Source: CAVSRC01 sp963762605 (lineage in GTDB: Bacteria > Pseudomonadota > Alphaproteobacteria > Rhizobiales > Kaistiaceae). From it: a stretch of 64,000 nucleotides of DNA. Positions 15,648 to 23,342 of the stretch are shown here, one piece after another. Numbering within the stretch: position 1 is the stretch's first letter; each line of letters begins with the position of its first letter. Both the position numbers and the translations under genes were made by a program. The stretch covers positions 1 through 64,000 of the forward strand of contig CAVXLJ010000011.1 of the NCBI GenBank assembly GCA_963762605.1. Direction: 5' to 3'. A model generated the notes under the pieces. The model had not been told where the DNA came from. It saw nothing but the letters and a program-made list of their open reading frames with translations, and did not search any database.

Positions 15648-16570
15648 TTGACTGAGCCTTGCAGTGTTTTGGCCGGATCACATCTGACTGGTAGCGCAAT
15701 GCGCCGTGACGGGACCCTGATCCATCGCAATTTATAAGCCGATTTTGCCCGAATTCCTGACCGGGCGAACGGGCTGGCGTGGGGCCCGCGCTTGACGCGT
15801 GTCTGGGTCTGGATGCTTCCCCTGAACGATACGGCGAGGGCGTCGCCGCCAGCAAACTCGGATTGGCCGAGCGACAGCAGGTATGCATATGCCGCAGCGC
15901 AGCATCGCCTGCAAATGCGCTGGATCAAATATGACAGCTGGTGAGGAGTGCCAGCCTGTCGCGGATCGCGCCGCCGCACCTCCCTTTGACCGTGAAGCGC
16001 TCCAGCCCGGACTCCTTGTCGACAGGCGCTCCGCCCGGACGCAGGGCACGGACAGGCGATTCCGCCGACGGGGAGGGCAGGCATGGGGTGATCGCGGGCA
16101 TAGTCCGTGAGCCGGGCAATCACCAATTCCCGGGCGTCAGCCGATGGCGGCGCGGTCGTCCCGATCTTGAGGCACTGCGAAATGGGAGGCCGAATGACGG
16201 CCACGGTCGCAAAAAGCATCGCGGTCGATCACGATTCATGACCGGCTGAAATCAAAATTCTGCGGCGGAGCGAGCCGGCGACGAATCCGGACCGTCGGTG
16301 CGAATTTTACGCAAATCGCATTTGACGGGTTCAAAAGTGCCTGCTGGTATGGCTTGGTCAAACATTGCAATTACTGAATATAATACTGGCCGGAAAGGGG
16401 GTTGAAAAGTCTGCCGCAAGAGGGCGTTGATCCATGTCAAGCATTGGTCTCATTTTAGTTGGAATTCCGCGCTGCAATAGCTTGCCCGAGGGGTTTTCCG
16501 CATCGCCAAAGCGTGAAATATTCCGCGCGCCTACCGACCGATAGGCAACATCAAGTCTACGGGATTCATC
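15648..16570. other. Gene-free divergent intergenic region
   Basis: About 920 bp between the divergent acyl-CoA synthetase (minus) and the hydrogenase block (plus). Possible reading frames here (15644-16219 minus, 15941-16249 plus) lack family resemblance, ribosome sites and normal codon bias, so I call no gene. The part near 16230-16460 is clearly AT-richer and holds a FixK/FNR box, consistent with a promoter region. The middle part may be a decayed gene, but I see no recognisable fragment. Confidence 0.55.
16427..16440. promoter_or_regulatory. FixK/FNR-type box upstream of the hydrogenase operon
   Basis: TTGATCCATGTCAA fits TTGAT-N4-ATCAA (FNR) at 9 of 10 informative bases and fits the rhizobial FixK form TTGA-N6-TCAA perfectly, with the exact 14-bp length. 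Its centre lies 137 bp upstream of the first ATG of the block, leaving room for a transcription start and leader. It predicts activation under oxygen limitation. Confidence 0.65.
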
Positions 16571-16990
16571 ATGGCCAGCGATCATTCGGCGGTTCTAGCG
16601 CGGGAGGGGCTGGTCGTCCTGATTCCTGCCTTGAGCACCGCCGGGTATCGGGTCTGCGAGCCGATCGTGCGCCGCCAAGCCACCGTCGATGACGATGTTA
16701 CGGGGCGGGACGACCCGCCCGAAGGCTGGACGGACGCGCAACAGGCAAGCCACGACCGCCTGAACAAGACAGGCGACGGGGCGCACTTCAACTGTGTTGC
16801 CGGGCCGCGGTTCTGGAAGAAATACGCGTATGCAGCACGCCAGATGCACTGGCGGGCCGGGCGCGACGATGCCGGTTTGGTCGTCCATGCCGAAGGTGAC
16901 GAGAACGAGACGATCGCGTTCTTCGGCTTGCGTGCCGGTGAACTGGCGCCCGTGCAGCGCGCGCCTGTCGGACTTCAAACGGGCGCGTAA
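16571..16990 (+). CDS. Unrecognised protein leading the hydrogenase operon
   Basis: A 139-residue soluble protein encoded just before hoxF (49-bp gap) and after the FixK/FNR box, so it is probably the first gene of the transcript. Codon use is GC3-rich like the neighbouring real genes. It has no signal peptide or membrane helix. Visible features: a hydrophobic N-terminal strand (GLVVLIPALSTAGY), an acidic middle (VDDDVTGRDDPPEGWTDAQQ), a Trp/aromatic cluster (PRFWKKYAYAARQMHWRAG), and a strand-rich end (GLVVHAEGDENETIAFFGLRAGEL). Two Cys and two His are not arranged in a known metal motif. It is not HoxE, HoxI or HypX by length or motif. An accessory or regulatory role in hydrogenase is inference from position only. 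Confidence 0.65.
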   Translation: MASDHSAVLAREGLVVLIPALSTAGYRVCEPIVRRQATVDDDVTGRDDPPEGWTDAQQASHDRLNKTGDGAHFNCVAGPRFWKKYAYAARQMHWRAGRDDAGLVVHAEGDENETIAFFGLRAGELAPVQRAPVGLQTGA

Positions 16991-17039
16991 ATCGAAACCT
17001 CAAAATCCGATTGTCTCCAAGCGGAGATGGAAACAAGAC

Positions 17040-18908
17040 ATGGTTGGCAAGACCTCGCAATCCCCCCGCCCCCTCAAGGCTCCTCCGGCTCCCAGGCCGG
17101 ACGTCCTCGAGATATGCGCCAGCTTCGGCAATGACCGGCACAGGATGATGGACATTCTGCATGCGGTTCAGGATCGCTATCGCTGGATCGCACCAGAAAC
17201 CATGGAGACGATCGCCGAAGCGACCGGCCTTTCGCGCATCCAGGTCGAGGGCGTGGCAAGCTTCTATTCATTCTTCTCGCTGACCCCGAAAGGCAGAGTG
17301 ACGATCCGCCTGTGCGACGACATCATCGATCGCTATGCCGGGCTCGAGGCGGTCGTTGCCGCGTTCGAGAAGGAACTGGGGATCGCAGTCGGCGAGACCT
17401 CGCCGGACGGTGCGTTCTCACTCGAATACACGCCCTGCATCGGCATGTGCGACCAGGCTCCGGCTGCCATGGTCAACGATGTCGTGATCACCAAGCTCAC
17501 CGCCGACAAGGCGCGCGAGATCGCCGCGGCCCTGCGGAACGGCACGGCGCCGGAGGAAATCGCGGTGCCCGGTTTTGCCGATATGGCGCCGCACGAGCGG
17601 GCAACCCGCATGGTGGACAACAATATCCGCCATGCCGGTGCGGTTCTGTTGGGACCGGTGGGGATGGATGCCGGCCTGAAGAATGCCCTCGACATCACGC
17701 CCGAGCGCATCATCGACACCATCAACGCGAGCGGATTGCGCGGCTGCGGTGGCGCCGGTTTCACCACCGGCATGAAGTGGAAGTTCGCCGCCAGCGCCGA
17801 AGCCGAAAAGCGCGTCATCATCTGCAACGCCGACGAGGGCGAGCCCGGCACCTTCAAGGACCGGGTGCTGCTGACCGAGCGTCCGCACCTTCTGATCGAG
17901 GGCATGACTATCGCGGCGCGCGCCATCGGCGCCAGCGAAGGCATTCTCTATCTCAGAGGCGAATACGTCTATCTGCGCGAGCTGCTCGAGGAGGTTCTGG
18001 CCGACCGCCGGGCCCGCGGCATGCTCGGCAAGGACATTTTCGGCGTCGCCGGCTTCAATTTTGACGTCCGGCTGCAGCTTGGCGCCGGCGCCTATATCTG
18101 CGGCGAGGAAGGTGCGCTCATCAGTTCCTGCGAGGGGCTGCCGGGCGAGCCCAAGACGCGTCCGCCGTTCCCGGTCACAAAGGGCTATCTTGGCCTCCCG
18201 ACCGTGGTGAACAACGTCGAGACCTTCTGTCATGCCGCCCGCATCATGGACAAGGGCGCCGAATGGTTCTTCAAGCTCGGCGCCGAGGGCAGCCACGGCA
18301 CCAAGCTCTTCTCGGTCTCCGGCGATTGCCTCAATCCGGGCGTCTACGAGCTGCCCTACGGCCTGACCATCAAAGAGCTTCTCGAAATGGTCGGGGGCGA
18401 CGACGCCGAGGCCGTCCAGATCGGCGGGCCGAGCGGCACGCTGATCGGCAAGGCGAGCTTCCATCGCCGCCTGACCTTCGACGATCTGGCAACCGGCGGC
18501 GCGATCATCGTCTTCAACGCGCGGCGCAACGTGCTCGAAATCGTCGAGTACTACCTCTCCTTCTTCGTGCATGAGAGCTGCGGCTACTGCACGCCCTGCC
18601 GAGTGGGCAACGTGCTGCTGCAGAAGGCGATTTCGAAGTTCCGCAAGGGGCTGGCCAATCCCGAGGACATCGACTACCTCAAGGATCTCTCCGGCACGAT
18701 CATCGAGACCAGCCGCTGCGGCCTGGGACAGACCTCGCCGCGTCCGGTTCTCTCGACGCTTGAGAACTTCCCGCTGATCTATTCCACCCTGGTCAAGCCG
18801 TCCAAGGACAGGATCAGGGCCACCTTCGACATCCAGTCGGCCATCGACGGCGCGCGCAAGCTCGCCCAACGCCGGTCCTATATCTACGACAAGGATTACT
18901 CAAAGTGA
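17040..18908 (+). CDS. hoxF: NAD-coupled hydrogenase diaphorase subunit HoxF
   Basis: HoxF binds FMN and NAD(H) and exchanges electrons with the hydrogenase module through HoxU. The 622-residue protein is a NuoE-like domain (about 20-160) fused to a NuoF-like domain (about 200-600). In the NuoF part: GLRGCGGAGFTTGMKW (FMN/NADH), NADEGEPGTFKDR, GAGAYICGEEGALISSCEG, and the 4Fe-4S ligands C514-x2-C517-x2-C520 (ESCGYCTPCR) with C560 (TSRCG). In the NuoE-like part, C92, C133 and C137 (CIGMCDQ) are present, but the second Cys of the usual C-x4-C pair is Asp97. The ATG at 17040 is used; the frame is open upstream to 16794 inside the previous gene. The stop overlaps the hoxU start by 4 bases. Confidence 0.95.
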   Translation: MVGKTSQSPRPLKAPPAPRPDVLEICASFGNDRHRMMDILHAVQDRYRWIAPETMETIAEATGLSRIQVEGVASFYSFFSLTPKGRVTIRLCDDIIDRYAGLEAVVAAFEKELGIAVGETSPDGAFSLEYTPCIGMCDQAPAAMVNDVVITKLTADKAREIAAALRNGTAPEEIAVPGFADMAPHERATRMVDNNIRHAGAVLLGPVGMDAGLKNALDITPERIIDTINASGLRGCGGAGFTTGMKWKFAASAEAEKRVIICNADEGEPGTFKDRVLLTERPHLLIEGMTIAARAIGASEGILYLRGEYVYLRELLEEVLADRRARGMLGKDIFGVAGFNFDVRLQLGAGAYICGEEGALISSCEGLPGEPKTRPPFPVTKGYLGLPTVVNNVETFCHAARIMDKGAEWFFKLGAEGSHGTKLFSVSGDCLNPGVYELPYGLTIKELLEMVGGDDAEAVQIGGPSGTLIGKASFHRRLTFDDLATGGAIIVFNARRNVLEIVEYYLSFFVHESCGYCTPCRVGNVLLQKAISKFRKGLANPEDIDYLKDLSGTIIETSRCGLGQTSPRPVLSTLENFPLIYSTLVKPSKDRIRATFDIQSAIDGARKLAQRRSYIYDKDYSK

Positions 18909-19624
18909 GCGGCCACGATTTCACCTTCACCATCGACGGCGTGACCGTCCCGGCCAAGCGCGGTCAGACGATCATGGAGGCGGCCGACGCTGCCGGCATC
19001 TATATCCCGCGTCTGTGCGACCATGAGGGCCTGCGCCACCAGGGCGGCTGCCGCGTATGCACCGTCAAGGCGGGGGGACGCAGCGTTTCTTCCTGCACCC
19101 AGCCGGCGGCTCCCGACCTCGTCGTCGAGAACCAGAACCCGCACATCACCAAATTGCGGCGCGATCTCGTCGAGATGCTCTTCCACGAAGGCAACCACCT
19201 TTGCCCGATGTGCGAGGCGAGCGGCAATTGCGAGCTGCAGGCCATGGCCTATCGGCTCGACATGACCGAAGTCACCAGGTTCCCCTATCTGGAGCCGAAC
19301 CGCGATCTCGATGCCAGCCATCCCGACATTGCGCTCGACACCAATCGCTGCATTTCATGCGGCCGCTGCATTCGCGCTTCGCAGGATGTCGATCACAAGG
19401 GGCTGTTCGGCTATGTCGGCCGCGGCATTCACCGCCGTGTCGCCGTCAACGGACCGGACCTGGCGCATACCAACGCCGAGGTTACCGACCACGCCATCTC
19501 GAAAGATGTCTGCCCGGTCGGCTGCATCATTCGCAAGCGCGAGGGCTTCAAAATCCCGATTGGCGAGCGCGAGTTCGACAAGGGCCTGATCGGCCACGAG
19601 ATCGAGGAGAAGCGGCATGCCTGA
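18905..19624 (+). CDS. hoxU: NAD-coupled hydrogenase diaphorase subunit HoxU
   Basis: HoxU carries the iron-sulfur wire between HoxY and HoxF. The 239-residue protein resembles the N-terminal part of NuoG. A [2Fe-2S] ferredoxin domain has C38, C49, C52 and C64 (RLCDHEGL, GGCRVC, SSC). Then comes the His/Cys cluster H98-x-C100-x2-C103-x5-C109 (NHLCPMCEASGNCELQ), then a 4Fe-4S segment with C149, C152, C155 (NRCISCGRC) and C203/C207 (CPVGC). It starts with GTG at 18905, overlapping hoxF by 4 bases (GTGA), which implies translational coupling. It overlaps hoxY by 8 bases. Confidence 0.95.
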   Translation: MSGHDFTFTIDGVTVPAKRGQTIMEAADAAGIYIPRLCDHEGLRHQGGCRVCTVKAGGRSVSSCTQPAAPDLVVENQNPHITKLRRDLVEMLFHEGNHLCPMCEASGNCELQAMAYRLDMTEVTRFPYLEPNRDLDASHPDIALDTNRCISCGRCIRASQDVDHKGLFGYVGRGIHRRVAVNGPDLAHTNAEVTDHAISKDVCPVGCIIRKREGFKIPIGEREFDKGLIGHEIEEKRHA

Positions 19625-20186
19625 ACTGAGAAAAGCGCGGATCGCCACGGCCTCCCTGGCCGGGTGCTTCGGCTGCCACATGGCCATTCTCGATATCGAC
19701 GAACGGCTGATCGAGTTGATGAAGCTGGTCGAGTTCGATCGCTCGCCGATCAACGACATCAAGAAGTTCACCCAGCACTGCGACATCGGCATCATCGAGG
19801 GCGGCTGCGCCAACGAGGAGAACGTCCATGTCCTGCGGGCATTTCGGCGCAATTGCGATGTGCTCATTGCGCTGGGACAATGCGCCATCATGGGTGGCCT
19901 GCCGGCCATGCGCAACGCGGTGATGCATTCGGACAATCCGCTGCGCGAATGCCTCGAAGAGGCCTATCTGACCGGGAAATACATCCGCAACGACACCCAC
20001 CAGATTCCGAACGATCCCGCCCTGCCGCTGGTACTCGACAAGGTCTATCCGTGTTCGGAGGTGGTCGAGATCGACTTCAACATCCCCGGCTGCGCCCCGA
20101 GCGGCGACATCATCTTCAATACGCTCGCGGGCCTTCTGACCGGCAAGTTCCGCGGCTTCGAGCGCGAACTGATCAAGTTCGACTAG
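19617..20186 (+). CDS. hoxY: [NiFe] hydrogenase small subunit HoxY
   Basis: HoxY pairs with HoxH and holds the proximal 4Fe-4S cluster that takes electrons from the active site. At 189 residues it has the short single-cluster form typical of cytoplasmic group 3d enzymes, with no Tat signal. Likely cluster ligands are C17 and C20 (LAGCFGCHM), C89 (ALGQCAIMGG) and C159 (IPGCAPSGD); C64 (EGGCANEEN) is another conserved-looking Cys. It overlaps hoxU by 8 bases, and hoxH follows after 10 bp. Confidence 0.95.
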   Translation: MPELRKARIATASLAGCFGCHMAILDIDERLIELMKLVEFDRSPINDIKKFTQHCDIGIIEGGCANEENVHVLRAFRRNCDVLIALGQCAIMGGLPAMRNAVMHSDNPLRECLEEAYLTGKYIRNDTHQIPNDPALPLVLDKVYPCSEVVEIDFNIPGCAPSGDIIFNTLAGLLTGKFRGFERELIKFD

Positions 20187-20196
20187 GACAAGAAAA

Positions 20197-21639
20197 ATGG
20201 CCGAGCCCAGACTGATCGAAATTGCTCCGGTGACGCGTGTCGAAGGACACGGAAAGGTCACCATTCACATGAATGAAAACAACGAAGTCGAGGAAGCGCG
20301 GCTGCACATCGTCGAATTCCGCGGCTTCGAAAGATTCATCCGTGGCCGCCTGCTGTGGGAAGTCCCGGTCATCGTGCAGCGCCTGTGCGGCATCTGCCCG
20401 GTGAGCCACCATCTGGCGGCGGCCAAGGCGATGGACATGATCGTCGGCGTCGACAAGCTTCCGCCGACGGCGGAGAAGATGCGCCGCCTGATGCACTACG
20501 GCCAGATCTTGCAGAGCCATGTCCTGCACTTCTTCCATCTGGCCGCGCCGGATCTGCTGTTCGGCTTCGACGCGCCAGCGGCCAAGCGCAACGTCTTCGA
20601 GATTCTCAAGGAGAATCCCGAACTCGGTCGCCGTGCCGTGCTGATGCGCAAATACGGCCAGGAGATCATCGAAGCCACCGCCGGCAAGAAGGTGCACGGC
20701 ACCGGCGCGATTCCCGGCGGCATCAACCACAACCTGTCGATCGAGAAGCGCGACGCCTTCCTCAAGGACCTCGACACCATGACCCAATGGGTCAAGGACG
20801 CCGTGGCGCTGGCCAAGGACTACACGCTCGGCCACATCGATCTGGTCAACAGCTTCGCGTCCTTCCCGTCGAACTACATGTCGATCGTGCGCGAGGACGG
20901 CGCGCTCGACCTGTACAACGGCAATTTCCGGATGAAGGCCCCCGACGGCACCATCATCGTCGATCAGGTGCCCAACAAGGACTATTACAACTACGTGATC
21001 GAGGACGTGCGGTCCTGGTCCTACATGAAGTTCCCCTACTACAAGGAGATGACCCCGGAGACCGGCTGGTACCGCGTCGGCCCGCTGGCGCGCCTCAACA
21101 ATGTCGACTTCATCGACACGCCGGAGGCCAACGCCGCGCTCGCGGAACTCAGAGCCGTTACCGACGGCAAACCCAATACCACGTCTCTCGGCAATCACTG
21201 GGCGCGCATGATCGAAGCCCTGCACTGCATCGAGATGATCCGCGAGCTGCTCAACGATCCCGACCTACAGGGCACCGATCTGGTTGCCAAGGGAGAGCGC
21301 CGTGAGGAGGGCATTGGCGTGATCGAGGCGCCGCGCGGCAACCTCATCCACCATTACAAGGTCGACGAGCACGACCAGGTCACCTACTGCAACCTGATCG
21401 TGTCGACGACGCACAACAACGAGGGCATGAACCGCGCCGTCAAGGACGTGGCGGTCAAGCACCTTTCCGGCCACGAGAAGATCACCGAAGGCATGCTCAA
21501 CCATATCGAGGTGGCGATCCGGGCCTATGACCCGTGCCTCTCCTGCGCGACGCACGCGCTCGGGCAGATGCCGCTTGCGGTCGAGATTCATGATGCCGAC
21601 GGCAACGTGATCGACAAGCGCGTGACCGGAGAAGCCTGA
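20197..21639 (+). CDS. hoxH: [NiFe] hydrogenase large subunit HoxH
   Basis: HoxH holds the NiFe(CN)2CO site that splits or makes H2. The 480-residue precursor has the L1 motif RVEGHGKVTIH and RLCGICPVSHH with C64 and C67, and the C-terminal L2 motif DPCLSCATHA with C447 and C450; these four Cys bind the metals. The PVSHHLA context is typical of bidirectional NAD-linked enzymes. A 27-residue tail follows His453 (starting ALGQMP) and should be removed by HoxW after nickel insertion. The gene lies between hoxY and hoxW, and GACAAGAAAA precedes the ATG with a weak ribosome site. Confidence 0.96.
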   Translation: MAEPRLIEIAPVTRVEGHGKVTIHMNENNEVEEARLHIVEFRGFERFIRGRLLWEVPVIVQRLCGICPVSHHLAAAKAMDMIVGVDKLPPTAEKMRRLMHYGQILQSHVLHFFHLAAPDLLFGFDAPAAKRNVFEILKENPELGRRAVLMRKYGQEIIEATAGKKVHGTGAIPGGINHNLSIEKRDAFLKDLDTMTQWVKDAVALAKDYTLGHIDLVNSFASFPSNYMSIVREDGALDLYNGNFRMKAPDGTIIVDQVPNKDYYNYVIEDVRSWSYMKFPYYKEMTPETGWYRVGPLARLNNVDFIDTPEANAALAELRAVTDGKPNTTSLGNHWARMIEALHCIEMIRELLNDPDLQGTDLVAKGERREEGIGVIEAPRGNLIHHYKVDEHDQVTYCNLIVSTTHNNEGMNRAVKDVAVKHLSGHEKITEGMLNHIEVAIRAYDPCLSCATHALGQMPLAVEIHDADGNVIDKRVTGEA

Positions 21640-21643
21640 GGCA

Positions 21644-22141
21644 ATGGCCGCGCTGCTCATCGGTTTCGGCAACCAGGGCCGCGGCGACGACGGCCTCGGC
21701 CCGGTCTTTGCCGAGCGGATCGAGCGGGCGGCACCTGACGGCCTCGAGATCGACATCGACTATCAGCTGACGGTCGATCACGCGCTCAGCGTGTCGGGGG
21801 CCGATCTGGTTGTCTTCGCCGACGCCGAGATTGGCGCGAAAGGTTCGTTTTCGTTCGTGCCGGTCACGGCGGAAGGCGCCACCGGAATGGGCAGCCACGA
21901 GTTGAGCCCGCAAGCGGTGCTGACGCTTGCCAAAACCCTATATGGTCGGGTACCGCCGGCTTTCCTGCTGGGCATCGCCGGCTGGGACTATGGCGAGGTC
22001 AAGGAAGGGCTGAGCCCGGAGGCAAAGGCGCATCTCGACGACGCCGAGGCGTTCTTTCTCGACTGGTATGCAAGGGTTTCGGCCGAATACGCCCCATCGA
22101 ACGGGGCACGGCAAACGGCGGAACGGTTGACCGATGCATGA
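21644..22141 (+). CDS. hoxW: Hydrogenase maturation protease HoxW
   Basis: A HyaD/HoxW-family endopeptidase that cuts the C-terminal tail of HoxH once nickel is in place. In the 165-residue protein the nickel-sensing residues of the family are visible: D16 in GFGNQGRGDDGLG, D60 in VVFADAEIG and H85 in GSHELSP. It starts 4 bp after hoxH, and its stop overlaps hypA by 8 bases. The C-terminal 20 residues (APSNGARQTAERLTDA) are a non-conserved tail. Confidence 0.92.
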   Translation: MAALLIGFGNQGRGDDGLGPVFAERIERAAPDGLEIDIDYQLTVDHALSVSGADLVVFADAEIGAKGSFSFVPVTAEGATGMGSHELSPQAVLTLAKTLYGRVPPAFLLGIAGWDYGEVKEGLSPEAKAHLDDAEAFFLDWYARVSAEYAPSNGARQTAERLTDA

Positions 22142-22475
22142 GATGTCGCTGTGCGAAAGCCTGCTCGACATCCTCAAGTCAGAAGCCGAGACGGGCAAGT
22201 TCAGGAGGGTAAAGCGGATCACGCTGGAAGTCGGGCCGCTTTCCACGGTTGAGCCGGAGGCCCTGCGCTTCGGTTTCGATGTGGTGATGCGCGGGAGCCT
22301 GGCCGAAGGGGCAAGGCTCGATATCATCACCGAGCCCGCCGAGGCGCGCTGCCTGAGTTGTTTCGAGCTGGTCACGGTGAGTGACCGGCTGTCTCCGTGC
22401 CCCAGATGCGGGGATACCGATCTGCAGATCAGCGGCGGCGATGCGCTGCGGATCAAGGAACTGGAGGTCTTGTGA
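22134..22475 (+). CDS. hypA: Nickel chaperone HypA
   Basis: HypA delivers nickel, with HypB, to the large subunit. The 113-residue protein begins MHEMSLCESLL; the N-terminal Met-His2-Glu3 is the known nickel-binding end. The C-terminal half has a zinc site of two CxxC knuckles, CLSCFEL and CPRCGD. It overlaps hoxW by 8 bases and shares one base with the hypB start (TGATG). Confidence 0.95.
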   Translation: MHEMSLCESLLDILKSEAETGKFRRVKRITLEVGPLSTVEPEALRFGFDVVMRGSLAEGARLDIITEPAEARCLSCFELVTVSDRLSPCPRCGDTDLQISGGDALRIKELEVL

Positions 22476-23326
22476 TGTGTGCGACCTGCGGCTGCGGCAA
22501 AGGCGAGGTGACGATCGAAGGCCATGAGCATGGGCCAGGTCATCACCACGGACATCACGATCATGATCACGAACATGGTCACGGCCACAGCCACGACCAT
22601 GCGCACGATCACGACCATCACCACGATCACGATGCGGAAAGCCGGGTGGTGGCGGTCGAACGCGATCTTCTGGAAAAGAACAATGCCCTGGCCGAGGAAA
22701 ACCGCGCTTATTTCGGTCAGCGCGGCATCCTGGCGCTGAACCTGGTTTCGAGCCCCGGTTCGGGCAAGACCGAGCTTCTGGTCAAGACCATCGAGAAGCT
22801 GGCCGGCAAGCTGGTGCCCTTCGTGGTCGAAGGCGACCAGCAGACGGCCAACGATGCAACGCGCATCCGCCAGACCGGCGCCGCCGCCATCCAGATCAAC
22901 ACCGGCAAGGGCTGCCATCTCGATGCCCATATGGTCGGACATGCCGTCGAGCATCTCGCCCCCGCCGAAGGTTCGGTGGTCTTCGTCGAGAATGTCGGCA
23001 ATCTGGTCTGTCCGGCCGGATTCGACCTTGGCGAGGCGCACAAGGTGGTCATCCTCTCGGTGACGGAAGGCGACGACAAGCCCTTGAAATATCCCGATAT
23101 CTTCGCCGCCTCCGATCTGGTCCTGATCAACAAGACCGACCTTCTGCCCTATGTCGATTTCGATATGGATGTGGCCACGGCCAATGCCCGGCGGGTCAGG
23201 CCCGGCATCAAGGTGCTGCCGGTTTCGGCCCGCACCGGCGAGGGGCTCGACGCCTGGATTGCCTGGCTGATGGGTGCCCGCACCATGGTGCTGGCCGGTC
23301 ATCCGCTGGGCACCGCAGCCGAATAA
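22475..23326 (+). CDS. hypB: Nickel-incorporation GTPase HypB with His-rich nickel-storage tract
   Basis: HypB uses GTP to drive nickel insertion. The 283-residue protein has the N-terminal CxxCxC metal site (MCATCGCG). A 36-residue tract, about 17-52, contains 20 histidines and probably stores nickel. The SIMIBI GTPase domain starts with the P-loop at residues 93-100 (SPGSGKTE), then VEGDQQTANDATRI, GKGCHLDAHM (Cys-His metal site) and NKTDLLPY (G4). Its start ATG overlaps the hypA stop by one base. The His tract, absent in E. coli HypB, points to nickel buffering. Confidence 0.96.
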   Translation: MCATCGCGKGEVTIEGHEHGPGHHHGHHDHDHEHGHGHSHDHAHDHDHHHDHDAESRVVAVERDLLEKNNALAEENRAYFGQRGILALNLVSSPGSGKTELLVKTIEKLAGKLVPFVVEGDQQTANDATRIRQTGAAAIQINTGKGCHLDAHMVGHAVEHLAPAEGSVVFVENVGNLVCPAGFDLGEAHKVVILSVTEGDDKPLKYPDIFAASDLVLINKTDLLPYVDFDMDVATANARRVRPGIKVLPVSARTGEGLDAWIAWLMGARTMVLAGHPLGTAAE

Positions 23327-23342
23327 GACCAGAGACCGCCAG

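Noticed and set aside
12858..15737. Long plus-strand open frames (356 and 574 residues) across the acyl-CoA synthetase gene
   Set aside because: They are antisense shadows of high GC3 coding DNA, with His/Gly/Ala/Arg-rich composition and no family motifs.
15644..16219. 191-residue minus-strand frame in the intergenic region
   Set aside because: No motif, no ribosome site, Arg/Pro-rich filler, and would overlap the acyl-CoA synthetase start.
16318..16332. Second FNR-like site TTGACGGGTTCAA
   Set aside because: The half-sites are one base too close (13 bp instead of 14), so it does not fit the motif.
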